A stretch of DNA of 34,684 nt from the NCBI GenBank assembly GCA_900543555.1, contig UQRL01000027.1, positions 1 through 34,684 on the forward strand, written 5' to 3'. The notes under the pieces are model-generated. The model was not told the origin of the DNA and ran no database searches. It was given only the letters and a program-made list of their open reading frames with translations. The DNA comes from an uncultured Oscillospiraceae bacterium. Lineage in GTDB: Bacteria; Bacillota; Clostridia; Oscillospirales; Acutalibacteraceae. Made by a program: the position numbers and the translations under genes. This document shows positions 1-7,112 of the stretch, piece after piece (position 1 is the first letter of the stretch; every line of letters starts with the position of its first letter).

Positions 1-243
1 GACCCCATCCGCGGCCAGGTGGTGAAGGCCACCATTGTGCTGGCCAAGGGCTATGAGGGCACCCCCGAGCTGACCAAGGAGCTGCAGAACCACGTGAAGC
101 ACGCCACCGCGCCCTATAAGTATCCCCGGGTCATCGAGTATGTGGACGAGCTGCCCAAGACCATCGGCGGCAAGATCAAGCGGGCGGAGATCCGCAAAGC
201 GTCCGGCCCAGTGCCTGGGCACTCAAGTCGCGAACGGCGCTAA
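1..243 (+). CDS. AMP-forming acyl-CoA ligase, C-terminal fragment
   Basis: The reading frame is open from the first base and ends at TAA 241-243, so only the last 80 residues are visible. They match the mobile C-terminal domain of AMP-forming acyl-CoA synthetases (ANL superfamily). The run [10 protein letters not shown] holds the conserved lysine of the GGKIKR motif that takes part in the adenylation half-reaction. [10 protein letters not shown] and the APYKYPR motif are also typical of the acetyl/medium-chain acyl-CoA ligase branch. Substrate cannot be told from this fragment. After AEIRK, where such proteins usually finish with a few charged residues, the frame continues through [13 protein letters not shown]. 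That tail is encoded by the start of the hairpin repeat described next, and the stop codon lies in a hairpin loop. The tail therefore looks acquired from the repeat. Confidence 0.85.
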   Translation, partial: DPIRGQVVKATIVLAKGYEGTPELTKELQNHVKHATAPYKYPRVIEYVDELPKTIGGKIKRAEIRKASGPVPGHSSRERR

Positions 244-563
244 GGGCGCCGGGGTCTGCTGAGGGCCGCTAGCCCAAATGCCCGCGCTTGAGTTTTGGCG
301 AGACAAGTAAAAGTTTTGCCAGCTTTTTCAAAAGCTGTGGGGGTGCGGGGGCAACGCCCCTGCGGCCTTAGTCGCCTTCGGCAAACGCAGGAGGGTAGAA
401 AAGGCTTCCTGCGGAAGGCTTTTCGTAGGGAACCCTCGTCGGGGGTTCCCTGACAGAGCCGGAGGCTCTGCGTAAGTTTTCTGCAATCCAACCTGCCCTG
501 CCCGCGAAAGCGTGTGCCGCCCTTTGGCACAAGCGGGCGGGAAGGGCAACCACACAGGCGGTT
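205..563 (+). repeat. Structured hairpin-array repeat, left unit
   Basis: This is non-coding DNA made of consecutive small hairpins. Paired arms are 210-215/218-223, 235-240/246-251, 320-327/330-337 (2-nt loop), 345-352/356-363 (AAC loop), 398-409/413-424 (one mismatch), 427-435/443-451 (loop TCGTCGG) and 454-460/464-470. A marker, GAGACAAGTAAAAGTTT, lies at 300-316. The same marker and hairpin order recur inverted at 606-850, and the 5' part recurs at 14025-14173. Stem sequences differ between copies but stay complementary. A larger hairpin, with inner stem TGTGCC/GGCACA, occupies about 495-547 and is not shared. Short open frames across it look fortuitous. The family is unknown to me; Oscillospiraceae-type intergenic repeat is an inference. 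Confidence 0.75.
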
Positions 564-605
564 GAAATCCCCCGCCGCTCGTTGTACGCGCTTAGGGGGG
601 ATTTC
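564..605. repeat. Central hairpin of the dyad repeat
   Basis: GAAATCCCCC at 564-573 is exactly complementary to GGGGGATTTC at 596-605, a 10-bp perfect stem around a 22-nt loop. It lies between the two inverted repeat units. The symmetry centre of the flanking units is near 550, so this hairpin is slightly off-centre. It may be an extra hairpin, not the true apex. Confidence 0.6.
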
Positions 606-850
606 AGGCGGGATAGGTGATAACCTCCCGCCGTCGGGGAGGGCGTTAAGAAAACCCCCGGCGAGGGCTTTCTTAGAAAAACATCCCACTGGGATGTTTT
701 TCGTATCTTTCCTGCGCTTGCTGACGCTAAAAGGCCGCGAGACGCTGTCTCGCGCTCTGCAAGCCTTTGAAAAGGCTTGGGCGAAACTTTTTCTTGTCTC
801 TTCCTGATCCGAGCGCAGCTCACGGGTTTCCCGCAAAGCCACAAACCTAT
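606..850 (-). repeat. Structured hairpin-array repeat, right (inverted) unit
   Basis: Read on the minus strand this repeats the left unit in the same order. It has the marker GAGACAAGAAAAAGTTT (784-800), a 9-bp stem with 2-nt loop (760-779), an 8-bp stem with 3-nt loop (736-754), a perfect 12-bp stem GAAAAACATCCC/GGGATGTTTTTC (676-702), a 10-bp stem with one G.T pair (648-657/665-674) whose minus-strand loop is TCGCCGG, and 624-629/637-642. Five matched features share a midpoint of about 550. GGTTTGTGG (minus strand, about 840-848) matches the same word in the copy near 14070, which sets the outer boundary. The next gene's terminator starts just beyond it. Confidence 0.72.
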
Positions 851-855
851 TTTAC

Positions 856-894
856 AAAAGAAAAAGGGCATCCAAGCCAACAGCCTGGATGTCC
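856..894 (-). terminator. Intrinsic terminator of the 909-2417 gene
   Basis: On the minus strand GGACATCCAGGC pairs with GGCTTGGATGCCC (one mismatch and wobbles, TGTT loop), followed by TTTTTCTTTT. It begins 15 nt after the stop codon. The stem is nearly the same as those at 14267 and 26566. Confidence 0.85.
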
Positions 895-908
895 TTTCGT
901 TGTTTCCA

Positions 909-2417
909 TCAAGAGTTTTCCCCGGTGATGCGCACGCTCTCCTTGCCGTAGAAGGTGGCCACCCGCTGGTTCACCGCGTTCTCCGGGTCCTGGCTGAGCA
1001 CGGGAACCGAGGTGGGCAGCAGCAGCTCCGGCCGGACGGTCACCGGTTCCACCACCACGTTTTGCAGGGTCCCGTCCTCCAGCAGGGCCACCTGGGCGTC
1101 CACCTGGGCGTCGTAGGCCTGGGCCTCTCCCCGCAGCAGGGAGAGCCCCGCGCTCACCCCTGTCAGGCTGGTGAAGCCCGGCAGGCAGGCCACCGTCAGG
1201 CAGAAGGGCAGGAGCAGGGAGAGCAAGAACGCCGCCGGTGGCTCCCCCGCTCGCTGGAGCGCGCCCTGTAAGGCGGGCCGGTGGGTGAGCCACCCGCAGA
1301 AGTAGAAGGCCACCCCCGCCGCCAGCAGGCAGAAGGCGTCGTAGTACAGGTTCTCCATCCGGCCGGCGCCAGTGCCGCCCATAGCGTAGATGGGCGGGGT
1401 CAGCAGCACCCCCAGCAGGCACACGGCCCCCAAAAGGGCCAGCCCCGGCAGGGGGAACCGGAAGGAGAGCTTTTGGGCGTACTTGCAGAACAGGGGGCAC
1501 AAAAACAACAGGGCCAGCAGCAGGGGCAGGGTGGTCCACTCTGTGATGTTCCGCACGGCGGCCCCCAGGGCCAGCAGGATGGACTTCACCGCGCCGGGGC
1601 GGTTTTCAAAGTGGGCTTGGCGCACGCTGTTGCCCGGGGCCAACATGCTGATGCCAAAGGCCATGAGCTCCAGAAGGAAAAAGGCCAGAGTCCCCAGTTT
1701 GCGGGAGAGGGGAAGCCCCTTCCACAGGGTCCAGAGGAAGCCCCCCATCAACAGCACACAGGTGAGCAGAGCGGTGGGGTAGTTGCCCCCGCCCAGGAAA
1801 AAGCACAGCGCCCCTGCCGCCAGGCCGCAGGCCAGAGAGCGCCCCAAAGTGGGAGCCCGCAGAAATTTGAGGGCAAAGGTCAGGGCGCACAGCATCAGGC
1901 TGTGGAAGAAGGTGTAGAACAGAGAGCCGTTGTACCAGAAAAAGCCCTCGAAGGGGTCGGGGGCAAAGTGCACCAGAAAAAAGCTCAGGGCGCAGGAGAC
2001 CGTCAGCCAGGCCCACACGCTCATGCCCAGGCGGCGCACGCAGACCTCCTTCAAGAAGAAAAAGGTGGAGAACACCAAAGAGCCTGCCATCAGCCAGGGG
2101 GTCAGGGCGTAAAAGCCCTCCCCAAAGGCGGTGGGCTGCAGGGCCATCAAAAACACGGCGGAGAAGGTGCCCTGCCAATCCAGATAGGTCTCCGCCGTCT
2201 CTTTTGCCGCGGCGGCCAGCACCTCCCACAGGGAGCCCCCGCTGCGCACCGCCTGGGCCACATACAGGCCGTAGCTGTAGTCGTCGGAGCAGGGGTGGTT
2301 GTAAACGGAGAGGGCTGCCACCGGCAGCAGGGTCAGCCCCAGCAGCACGCAGCAGGCGATGCCCACCCGTTTCTCGGTGAGAAGGCCGTTTAGCCCCTTC
2401 CAAACCCGCTTTTCCAT
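909..2417 (-). CDS. Polytopic membrane protein, probable DUF6056 family
   Basis: The 502-residue protein has about ten or more hydrophobic segments, starting with GIACCVLLGLTLLPVAALSVY after a short basic N-terminus. The N-terminal third holds CSDDYSYGLYVAQAVRSGG and ETYLDWQGTFSAVFLMALQP. The acidic pair near the end of the first helix and the WQGT motif recall DUF6056 proteins, which resemble GT-C-type glycosyltransferases using lipid-linked sugar donors. No enzymatic role is shown here. The start is the ATG at 2417, because GGGAGG (complement of 2424-2429) sits six bases upstream. A longer in-frame start at 2486 has no such site and would overlap the promoter. The gene is monocistronic: own promoter at 2458-2486 and own terminator. 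It is divergent from the fucosidase gene, so a role in surface glycan assembly is possible but unproven. Confidence 0.7.
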   Translation of the reverse strand: MEKRVWKGLNGLLTEKRVGIACCVLLGLTLLPVAALSVYNHPCSDDYSYGLYVAQAVRSGGSLWEVLAAAAKETAETYLDWQGTFSAVFLMALQPTAFGEGFYALTPWLMAGSLVFSTFFFLKEVCVRRLGMSVWAWLTVSCALSFFLVHFAPDPFEGFFWYNGSLFYTFFHSLMLCALTFALKFLRAPTLGRSLACGLAAGALCFFLGGGNYPTALLTCVLLMGGFLWTLWKGLPLSRKLGTLAFFLLELMAFGISMLAPGNSVRQAHFENRPGAVKSILLALGAAVRNITEWTTLPLLLALLFLCPLFCKYAQKLSFRFPLPGLALLGAVCLLGVLLTPPIYAMGGTGAGRMENLYYDAFCLLAAGVAFYFCGWLTHRPALQGALQRAGEPPAAFLLSLLLPFCLTVACLPGFTSLTGVSAGLSLLRGEAQAYDAQVDAQVALLEDGTLQNVVVEPVTVRPELLLPTSVPVLSQDPENAVNQRVATFYGKESVRITGENS

Positions 2418-2457
2418 AAAAGACCTCCCATGCCCAAGGCGCTGTAATGCTGCTATC

Positions 2458-2486
2458 AGTATAGCGGATTTTCCCCTTCCGCGCAA
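2458..2486 (-). promoter_or_regulatory. Sigma-A promoter for the 909-2417 gene
   Basis: The minus strand reads TTGCGC-N17-TATACT (-35 at 2486-2481, -10 at 2463-2458). It lies about 40 nt before the ATG at 2417 and points away from the fucosidase promoter. Confidence 0.65.
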
Positions 2487-2503
2487 GGCGGGGATTTTCC
2501 CTC

Positions 2504-2532
2504 TTTTCTTCCCGCCGCCCCTGTGGTATAGT
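2504..2532 (+). promoter_or_regulatory. Extended -10 promoter for the fucosidase operon
   Basis: TGTGGTATAGT (2522-2532) contains a TGn extension directly before the -10 hexamer TATAGT. The -35 region (TTTTCT at 2504-2509) is poor, as expected for extended -10 promoters. The start codon lies 51 nt downstream. The -35 regions of this and the divergent promoter are only about 18 bp apart. Confidence 0.5.
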
Positions 2533-2583
2533 GATACTTAGAATGAATGGGCGGCGCAAGACCCGCTCGGAGAGGAGAAAGTT

Positions 2584-3903
2584 ATGTACACCTTTGACCG
2601 AGAAGCCTATGAAAAGCGCATGGCTTGGTACACCGACGCGCGCTTTGGCATGTTCATCCACTGGGGGCTGTACGCCATCCCCGCCCGGGGAGAGTGGGTC
2701 CGCAGCGACGAGCGCATCAAAAAAGAGGACTACATGCCCTATTTTTACGAGTTCGACCCGGTGGACTACAACCCCAGGCAGTGGGCCAAGGCCGCCAAAG
2801 AGGCGGGCATGAAGTACGCGGTGCTCACCGCCAAGCACCACGAGGGCTTCTGCCTGTTCGACAGCCAGTACACGGATTTCAAGTCCACCAACACCAAGTG
2901 CGGCCGGGACCTGGTGCGGGAATTTCTAGAGGCGTTCCGGGCCGAGGGCCTGCGAGTGGGCCTCTACTTCTCCCTGCTGGACTGGTACCATGAGGATTAC
3001 CCCCACTATGGTGATAAGCACCACCCCATGCGGGACGACCCCGCCTACTCCAATGAAGGGCGGGACTTCGGTCGCTATGTGGAGTACCTCCACAACCAGG
3101 TGCGGGAGCTGTGCACCAACTATGGCAAGCTGGACCTCCTCTGGTTCGACTTCTCCTACGAGAACGAGAACGCCGTCATGCGGGGAGAGGCCTGGAGGGC
3201 CACGGAACTGGTGAACATGGTGCGCCAGCTCCAGCCCGATGTGATCATCGACAACCGGCTGGAGGTCAGCGGAGAGGGCTTCGGCTCCCTGTGGGAGTGC
3301 AACCCCACCCCCTATCATGGGGACTTCGTCAGCCCAGAGCAAATCATCCCCCCCGCCGGCATTCAGGACAAACAGGGCCGGGACATGGTGTGGGAGGCCT
3401 GCATCACCATGAACAACCACTGGGGCTACTGCGCGGAGGACCGCTTTTTCAAGCCTGCCCCCATGCTCATCAAAAAGCTGGTGGAGTGCGTCTCTAAGGG
3501 GGGCAACCTGCTGTTGAACGTGGGCCCCGACGCCAAGGGCAACATCCCGCCCCAGTCCCTGGAGATCCTGGGGGAGATCGGCGCCTGGATGAAGCGGAAC
3601 GGAGAGAGCATCTACGGCTGCGGCAAGGCCGGCATGGAAAAGCCGGACAACGGCCGCATCACCCGCAAGGGCAACAAGCTCTATTACCACCTGTTCGAGA
3701 GCTCGGTGGGGCCCATGCCCCTGATGGGCCTGCAGCGGGAGCAGGTCAGCCGGGCCCGTTATCTGGCCACCGGCGCAGAGGTCTCCCTGGCAGGGGACTG
3801 GACCAGCGCCAACTACCCGGACGTGGTGTTTGCCAACCTGGGGCCGGACCCCGTTCTGCCCGACCCGGTGGACACCGTGCTGGAGATCACCCTGAAGGAG
3901 TAA
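2584..3903 (+). CDS. Alpha-L-fucosidase, glycoside hydrolase family 29
   Basis: The 439-residue protein is a GH29 fucosidase, which removes alpha-linked L-fucose with retention of configuration. Family landmarks are RFGMFIHWGLY (20-30), the histidine pair in AKHHEGFCLFDS (83-94), LRVGLYFSLLDWYHED (123-138) and LDLLWFDFSYE (183-193). By analogy with characterised GH29 enzymes Asp189 is the probable nucleophile. The catalytic barrel is followed by a short beta-rich C-terminus from about residue 345. No signal peptide is visible, so it should act in the cytoplasm on imported fucosylated oligosaccharides or glycopeptides. AGAGGAGAAA precedes the ATG. The next gene starts 25 nt after the stop codon, which suggests co-transcription with the transglutaminase-fold protein. 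Confidence 0.92.
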   Translation: MYTFDREAYEKRMAWYTDARFGMFIHWGLYAIPARGEWVRSDERIKKEDYMPYFYEFDPVDYNPRQWAKAAKEAGMKYAVLTAKHHEGFCLFDSQYTDFKSTNTKCGRDLVREFLEAFRAEGLRVGLYFSLLDWYHEDYPHYGDKHHPMRDDPAYSNEGRDFGRYVEYLHNQVRELCTNYGKLDLLWFDFSYENENAVMRGEAWRATELVNMVRQLQPDVIIDNRLEVSGEGFGSLWECNPTPYHGDFVSPEQIIPPAGIQDKQGRDMVWEACITMNNHWGYCAEDRFFKPAPMLIKKLVECVSKGGNLLLNVGPDAKGNIPPQSLEILGEIGAWMKRNGESIYGCGKAGMEKPDNGRITRKGNKLYYHLFESSVGPMPLMGLQREQVSRARYLATGAEVSLAGDWTSANYPDVVFANLGPDPVLPDPVDTVLEITLKE

Positions 3904-3928
3904 TTGGAAGAGAGAAGGAGCCCTGTCT

Positions 3929-6409
3929 ATGCCCTGGTCCCAAGAATTGAGAAACTATGTGAACACCCAGCTGGAGGGGAGAAAGCCCCGTTTGGGCGCC
4001 CGGTGGGCGGCCCTGCAGGAGGAGCTCTCCCTCTGCGGAGAGGAGGAGGCCCTGCTGCTCTCCTACCTGTACGTCACCCTGCCCAGCGCCGACCTGGGGG
4101 ACTATTCCCCCCGCTTTTTCCGAGAGGCCGCCCGCCAGGCCCTGGCCGCCCGCCGGGAGTTCCCCTGGTGCGCCGCCCTGTCGGAATCCCTGTTCCTGCG
4201 GGAGGTGCTGTGCCCCCGGGTGAACAACGAGGAGCTCTCCCCCTGCCGGGAGCTGTTTTGCAGCCAGCTGGCCCCCCGGGTGAAGGGCCTTCCCTTGGAG
4301 GAGGCCATTTTAGAGGTGAACCGCTGGTGCGCGGAGCAGGCCACCTACCGCTCCACCGATGACCGCACCGCCTCCGCCCTGCAGGTGTATCAATGCGGGT
4401 GGGGCCGCTGCGGGGAGGAGTCCACCTTCCTCACCAACGCATTGCGCAGCGTGGGCATCGCCGCCCGGCAGGTGTACGCCCCCTGGTGGTCCCACTGCGA
4501 CGACAACCACGCCTGGGTGGAGGCTTTCGACGGTGCCGCCTGGCGGTATTTGGGGGCCTGCGAGCCGGAGCCCGTGCTGGACCGGGGCTGGTTCACCCAC
4601 GCCGCCAGCCGGGCGGTGATGGTCCACGCCCGGTCCTTCGTTGCGGGCAGCCGGAAGGAGGCGGCCTTCCTGTTCCCCGGCTTGGACCCCCTGGACTGGG
4701 ACCTCCGGGAAGGGGTGGCCTATGAGAACCGCACCGCCCATTACGGCCGGGCCAAGCTCCTCACCGTGGAGGTGCGGGACGGAAGGGGCTCCCCGGTTCA
4801 GGGAGCAGGGGTTGCCTTCTCCGTGATGAATATGGCCGCCCCCCAGGAGGTGGCCCGCCGCACCACGGACGAGGCCGGCCGGGCCCGCCTGCGGGTGGGC
4901 CGGGGCAGCCTGCTCCTCACCGCCTGGGACCCGGAAGCCCCGGGGCTGCTGGGGGAGGCCCTGGTGCCCCCCGAGGGGGAGTCGGTGCAAGTGGTGCTGG
5001 GCCGGGCTTTGGCCCCCCAGGGGGAGGCGGACTTTGCCGCCCCGGCGGACGGGGATGTCTCCGTCCCCGCCCTGCGCCGGGAACAGCGGGAGGCGCGCCA
5101 GGCCTGCCTGGGCCGGGCCGCCGCCCTGCGGGAGGAGAAGTCCCGGGCATGGCAGGAACAGCGTCCCGCCCCGCCCACCGGCCAGAAGGGCCGGGTGTGG
5201 TCCGCCCTGACGGAAAAGGACCGGGCGGGCCAGGTGCCGGAGGCCGTCTTAGAGGACGCCCTGGCCGCCTTCCGCTGGGAGCCCAGCTTCCCGCAGGAGG
5301 CGTTCCAGCGGGGGCTCCTGTCCCCCCGCGTGGGGTTGGAGGTGCTCACCCCCTGGCATAAGCGGCTGGCGGAGCAGTTCTCCCCGGAGGAGGCGGAGGC
5401 CGCCCGGCAGGACCCCTCCCGTCTGTGGGCCTGGGTGGAGTCCCGTGTCTCTCTGGATGGGGACTGCTACGCCGCCCTGTGGGGCACCCCCCGGGGGATG
5501 CTCTCCCTGGGGAGGGCCACGGCGTTTGGCAGGGAGATGCTGTTCTGCGCCGCCTGCCGGGCGTTAGGGGTTCCCTCCTATTTGCAGGATGGCACCCCCT
5601 GGTTCTGGAAGGACGGCGCGTTCCACCCCTTGTGGGGCGGGGAGCCCGCCGCCCGGCTGGCCCTGGCCGCCCCGGCGGACCGGCCCGCCCTGCCCGGCCA
5701 GGACTACGCCCTCTTCCGCAAGGGGCCCCAGGGCTGGCAGCCTGTGACAGCCCCCGCCCTGGCTGCGGGGATGGAGGAGGAGTTGCCCCTTCCGCCGGGG
5801 GAATACCGCCTGTGGACGGTGAACCGCCTGCCCAGCGGCTCCCAGCTGGTTTGGTGGCGGGCTGTGTCCCTGGAGGAGGGGCAGCGGCAAGCCTGCGCCC
5901 TCTCCTTCCGGGAGGGGCGGGCGGAGGACATGCTCCAGCGCTGCCCCCTGCCGGAGTTCTCCCTGTGGGAGGAGGCAGGCCGGGAGGTGCCGGGCCGTCA
6001 GGTTCTGGCCGCACAACACCTGACCGTGCTGTGCCTGCTGGAGCCCAGCCGGGAGCCCACGGAGCACATCCTCAACGAGCTGCGGGAGAGCGCTCCCGCC
6101 CTGGAGGCCAGCGGCTGCGGCCTGTGCCTGGTGGTGGAGGACTTCTCCCACCAGCAGGACCCCACCTTGCAGAGGGCCCTCCAGGCCCTGCCCGGGGCCC
6201 AGGTGTGGCGGGGGGATTTCCCAGAGGTGATCCCTGCCCTGGCCCGGCGCATGTTCCTGGACCCGGACCGGCTGCCCCTGGTGCTGCTGGTGAACAGCCG
6301 GGGAGAGTGCCTGTATGGCTGCTGCGGCTACAACGTGGGCACGGCGGCCCTGCTGCTGCGGCTGATGGCCGCGGCGGAGGTTTTCCCCCAGGAGGGAGAA
6401 ACCTGTTGA
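3929..6409 (+). CDS. Transglutaminase-fold protein with degenerate second core and thioredoxin-like C-terminus
   Basis: The 826-residue protein has a papain/transglutaminase-type core at about 115-215: WGRCGEESTFL gives Cys161, CDDNHAWVEAF gives His194, and GACEPE (209-214) sits where the third residue is expected, with Glu212 in place of the usual Asp. RCGE, spacing and CEPE resemble peptide:N-glycanases, although many bacterial transglutaminase-like proteins share this pattern. Residues about 275-360 look like an Ig-type beta domain (VEVRDGRGSPVQGAGVAF). Residues 510-567 look like a second core (CRALGVPSYLQDG, FWKDGAFHPL) lacking the cysteine. Residues 690-815 look thioredoxin-like but lack CxxC. 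No signal peptide is seen. The gene follows the fucosidase by 25 nt with AGAAGGAG before the ATG. The substrate is unknown; glycopeptide processing is an inference. Confidence 0.8.
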   Translation: MPWSQELRNYVNTQLEGRKPRLGARWAALQEELSLCGEEEALLLSYLYVTLPSADLGDYSPRFFREAARQALAARREFPWCAALSESLFLREVLCPRVNNEELSPCRELFCSQLAPRVKGLPLEEAILEVNRWCAEQATYRSTDDRTASALQVYQCGWGRCGEESTFLTNALRSVGIAARQVYAPWWSHCDDNHAWVEAFDGAAWRYLGACEPEPVLDRGWFTHAASRAVMVHARSFVAGSRKEAAFLFPGLDPLDWDLREGVAYENRTAHYGRAKLLTVEVRDGRGSPVQGAGVAFSVMNMAAPQEVARRTTDEAGRARLRVGRGSLLLTAWDPEAPGLLGEALVPPEGESVQVVLGRALAPQGEADFAAPADGDVSVPALRREQREARQACLGRAAALREEKSRAWQEQRPAPPTGQKGRVWSALTEKDRAGQVPEAVLEDALAAFRWEPSFPQEAFQRGLLSPRVGLEVLTPWHKRLAEQFSPEEAEAARQDPSRLWAWVESRVSLDGDCYAALWGTPRGMLSLGRATAFGREMLFCAACRALGVPSYLQDGTPWFWKDGAFHPLWGGEPAARLALAAPADRPALPGQDYALFRKGPQGWQPVTAPALAAGMEEELPLPPGEYRLWTVNRLPSGSQLVWWRAVSLEEGQRQACALSFREGRAEDMLQRCPLPEFSLWEEAGREVPGRQVLAAQHLTVLCLLEPSREPTEHILNELRESAPALEASGCGLCLVVEDFSHQQDPTLQRALQALPGAQVWRGDFPEVIPALARRMFLDPDRLPLVLLVNSRGECLYGCCGYNVGTAALLLRLMAAAEVFPQEGETC

Positions 6410-6456
6410 AAACAAAAGGGACCAGCTATTTTTTAGAAAGAGAGGAGTTTTGTCCC

Positions 6457-6978
6457 ATGGAGAACAAGATGTTGGAGCTTTTAAAGACCCGCCGCAGCGT
6501 GCGGGCCTACAAGCCCGAGCAGATTCAAGCCCAGGAGCTGGACGCTGTGCTGGAGGCGGGCACCTACGCCCCCACCGGCATGGGGATGCAGTCCCCGGTG
6601 ATTGTGGCGGTGCAGAGCCCGCAATACCGCCGGGCGGTGATGGAGCTGAACCAGAAAGCCCGGGGCATGGAGGGGGACCCCTATTACGGCGCGCCTACCA
6701 TTGTGCTGGTGCTGGCGGACCCGGCCCGGGGCACCTGTGTGGAGGACGCCTCCTGCGTGCTGTGCACCATGATGGAGGCCGCCCACGCCGTGGGCCTTGC
6801 CTCCTGCTGGATCCACGGGGAGCGCGAGATGTTCCAGCTGCCAGAGGGCAAGGCCCTTTTGCGGGAGTGGGGCCTGCCCCAGGATTTGCGGGGCGTGGGC
6901 TCTCTGGCCTTGGGCTACGCCGCCGGCCCCCTGCCCCAGCCCAAGGAGCGCAAGGCCGGCTACATCCACAAAGTCTGA
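6457..6978 (+). CDS. Nitroreductase family protein (FMN-dependent)
   Basis: The 173-residue protein has the classic N-terminus MLELLKTRRSVRAYKPEQI, whose RRSVR run contacts the FMN phosphate in this family, followed by APTGMGMQSP near residues 36-45 and GLASCWIHG near 113-121. Length is typical of the short nitroreductase group. These proteins bind FMN as dimers and reduce nitro compounds, quinones or unsaturated substrates with NAD(P)H; the physiological substrate is not predictable. The ATG at 6457 is chosen because AGAGGAG lies at 6441-6447. The frame stays open far upstream, but that part only overlaps the preceding gene. It starts 47 nt after that gene and is probably the last gene of the fucosidase operon, since a strong terminator follows at once. 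Confidence 0.87.
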   Translation: MENKMLELLKTRRSVRAYKPEQIQAQELDAVLEAGTYAPTGMGMQSPVIVAVQSPQYRRAVMELNQKARGMEGDPYYGAPTIVLVLADPARGTCVEDASCVLCTMMEAAHAVGLASCWIHGEREMFQLPEGKALLREWGLPQDLRGVGSLALGYAAGPLPQPKERKAGYIHKV

Positions 6979-6990
6979 GAAAGCGCTTGC

Positions 6991-7027
6991 GAACGGTCCC
7001 CGAAAAAGGGACCGTTCTTTTCGTTTT
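6991..7027 (+). terminator. Intrinsic terminator after the nitroreductase gene
   Basis: GAACGGTCCC (6991-7000) pairs perfectly with GGGACCGTTC (7008-7017) around a CGAAAAA loop, followed by TTTTCGTTTT. It closes the 2584-6978 operon. Confidence 0.92.
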
Positions 7028-7047
7028 CTCCCCGGGGCTGGTTTTCC

Positions 7048-7076
7048 TTGTAATTTTCCCCTTGAAAAGCTATAAT
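7048..7076 (+). promoter_or_regulatory. Sigma-A promoter for the lipoprotein gene
   Basis: TTGTAA (7048-7053), a 17-nt spacer and a perfect TATAAT (7071-7076) lie 37 nt before the GTG start at 7113. Confidence 0.8.
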
Positions 7077-7112
7077 AGGAGCACAGTCCACAGCGAAAGG
7101 AAGGCGAAGCCT

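Noticed and set aside
205..850. CRISPR array
   Set aside because: There are no evenly spaced identical direct repeats with unique spacers, and no cas gene. The repeats are inverted hairpins of varying sequence.
205..850. Classical insertion sequence with terminal inverted repeats
   Set aside because: No transposase frame and no clear target duplication are visible. The symmetry runs through most of the element, not only its ends.
240..880. Several open frames of 75-200 codons on both strands across the hairpin array
   Set aside because: They overlap each other, are rich in Arg, Pro and Gly as expected from GC-rich hairpins, lack plausible ribosome sites and match no family; the pairing pattern explains the sequence better.
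1281..2393. Long plus-strand open frame of 370 codons opposite the membrane protein gene
   Set aside because: It is an antisense shadow in GC-rich DNA: extremely Gln, Gly and His rich, and opposite a gene with promoter, ribosome site and terminator.
5425..6456. N-terminal extension of the nitroreductase frame through the preceding gene
   Set aside because: The upstream part is low-complexity Gly/Pro/Ala translation in the wrong frame of the transglutaminase gene; the family start is at 6457 with a ribosome site.
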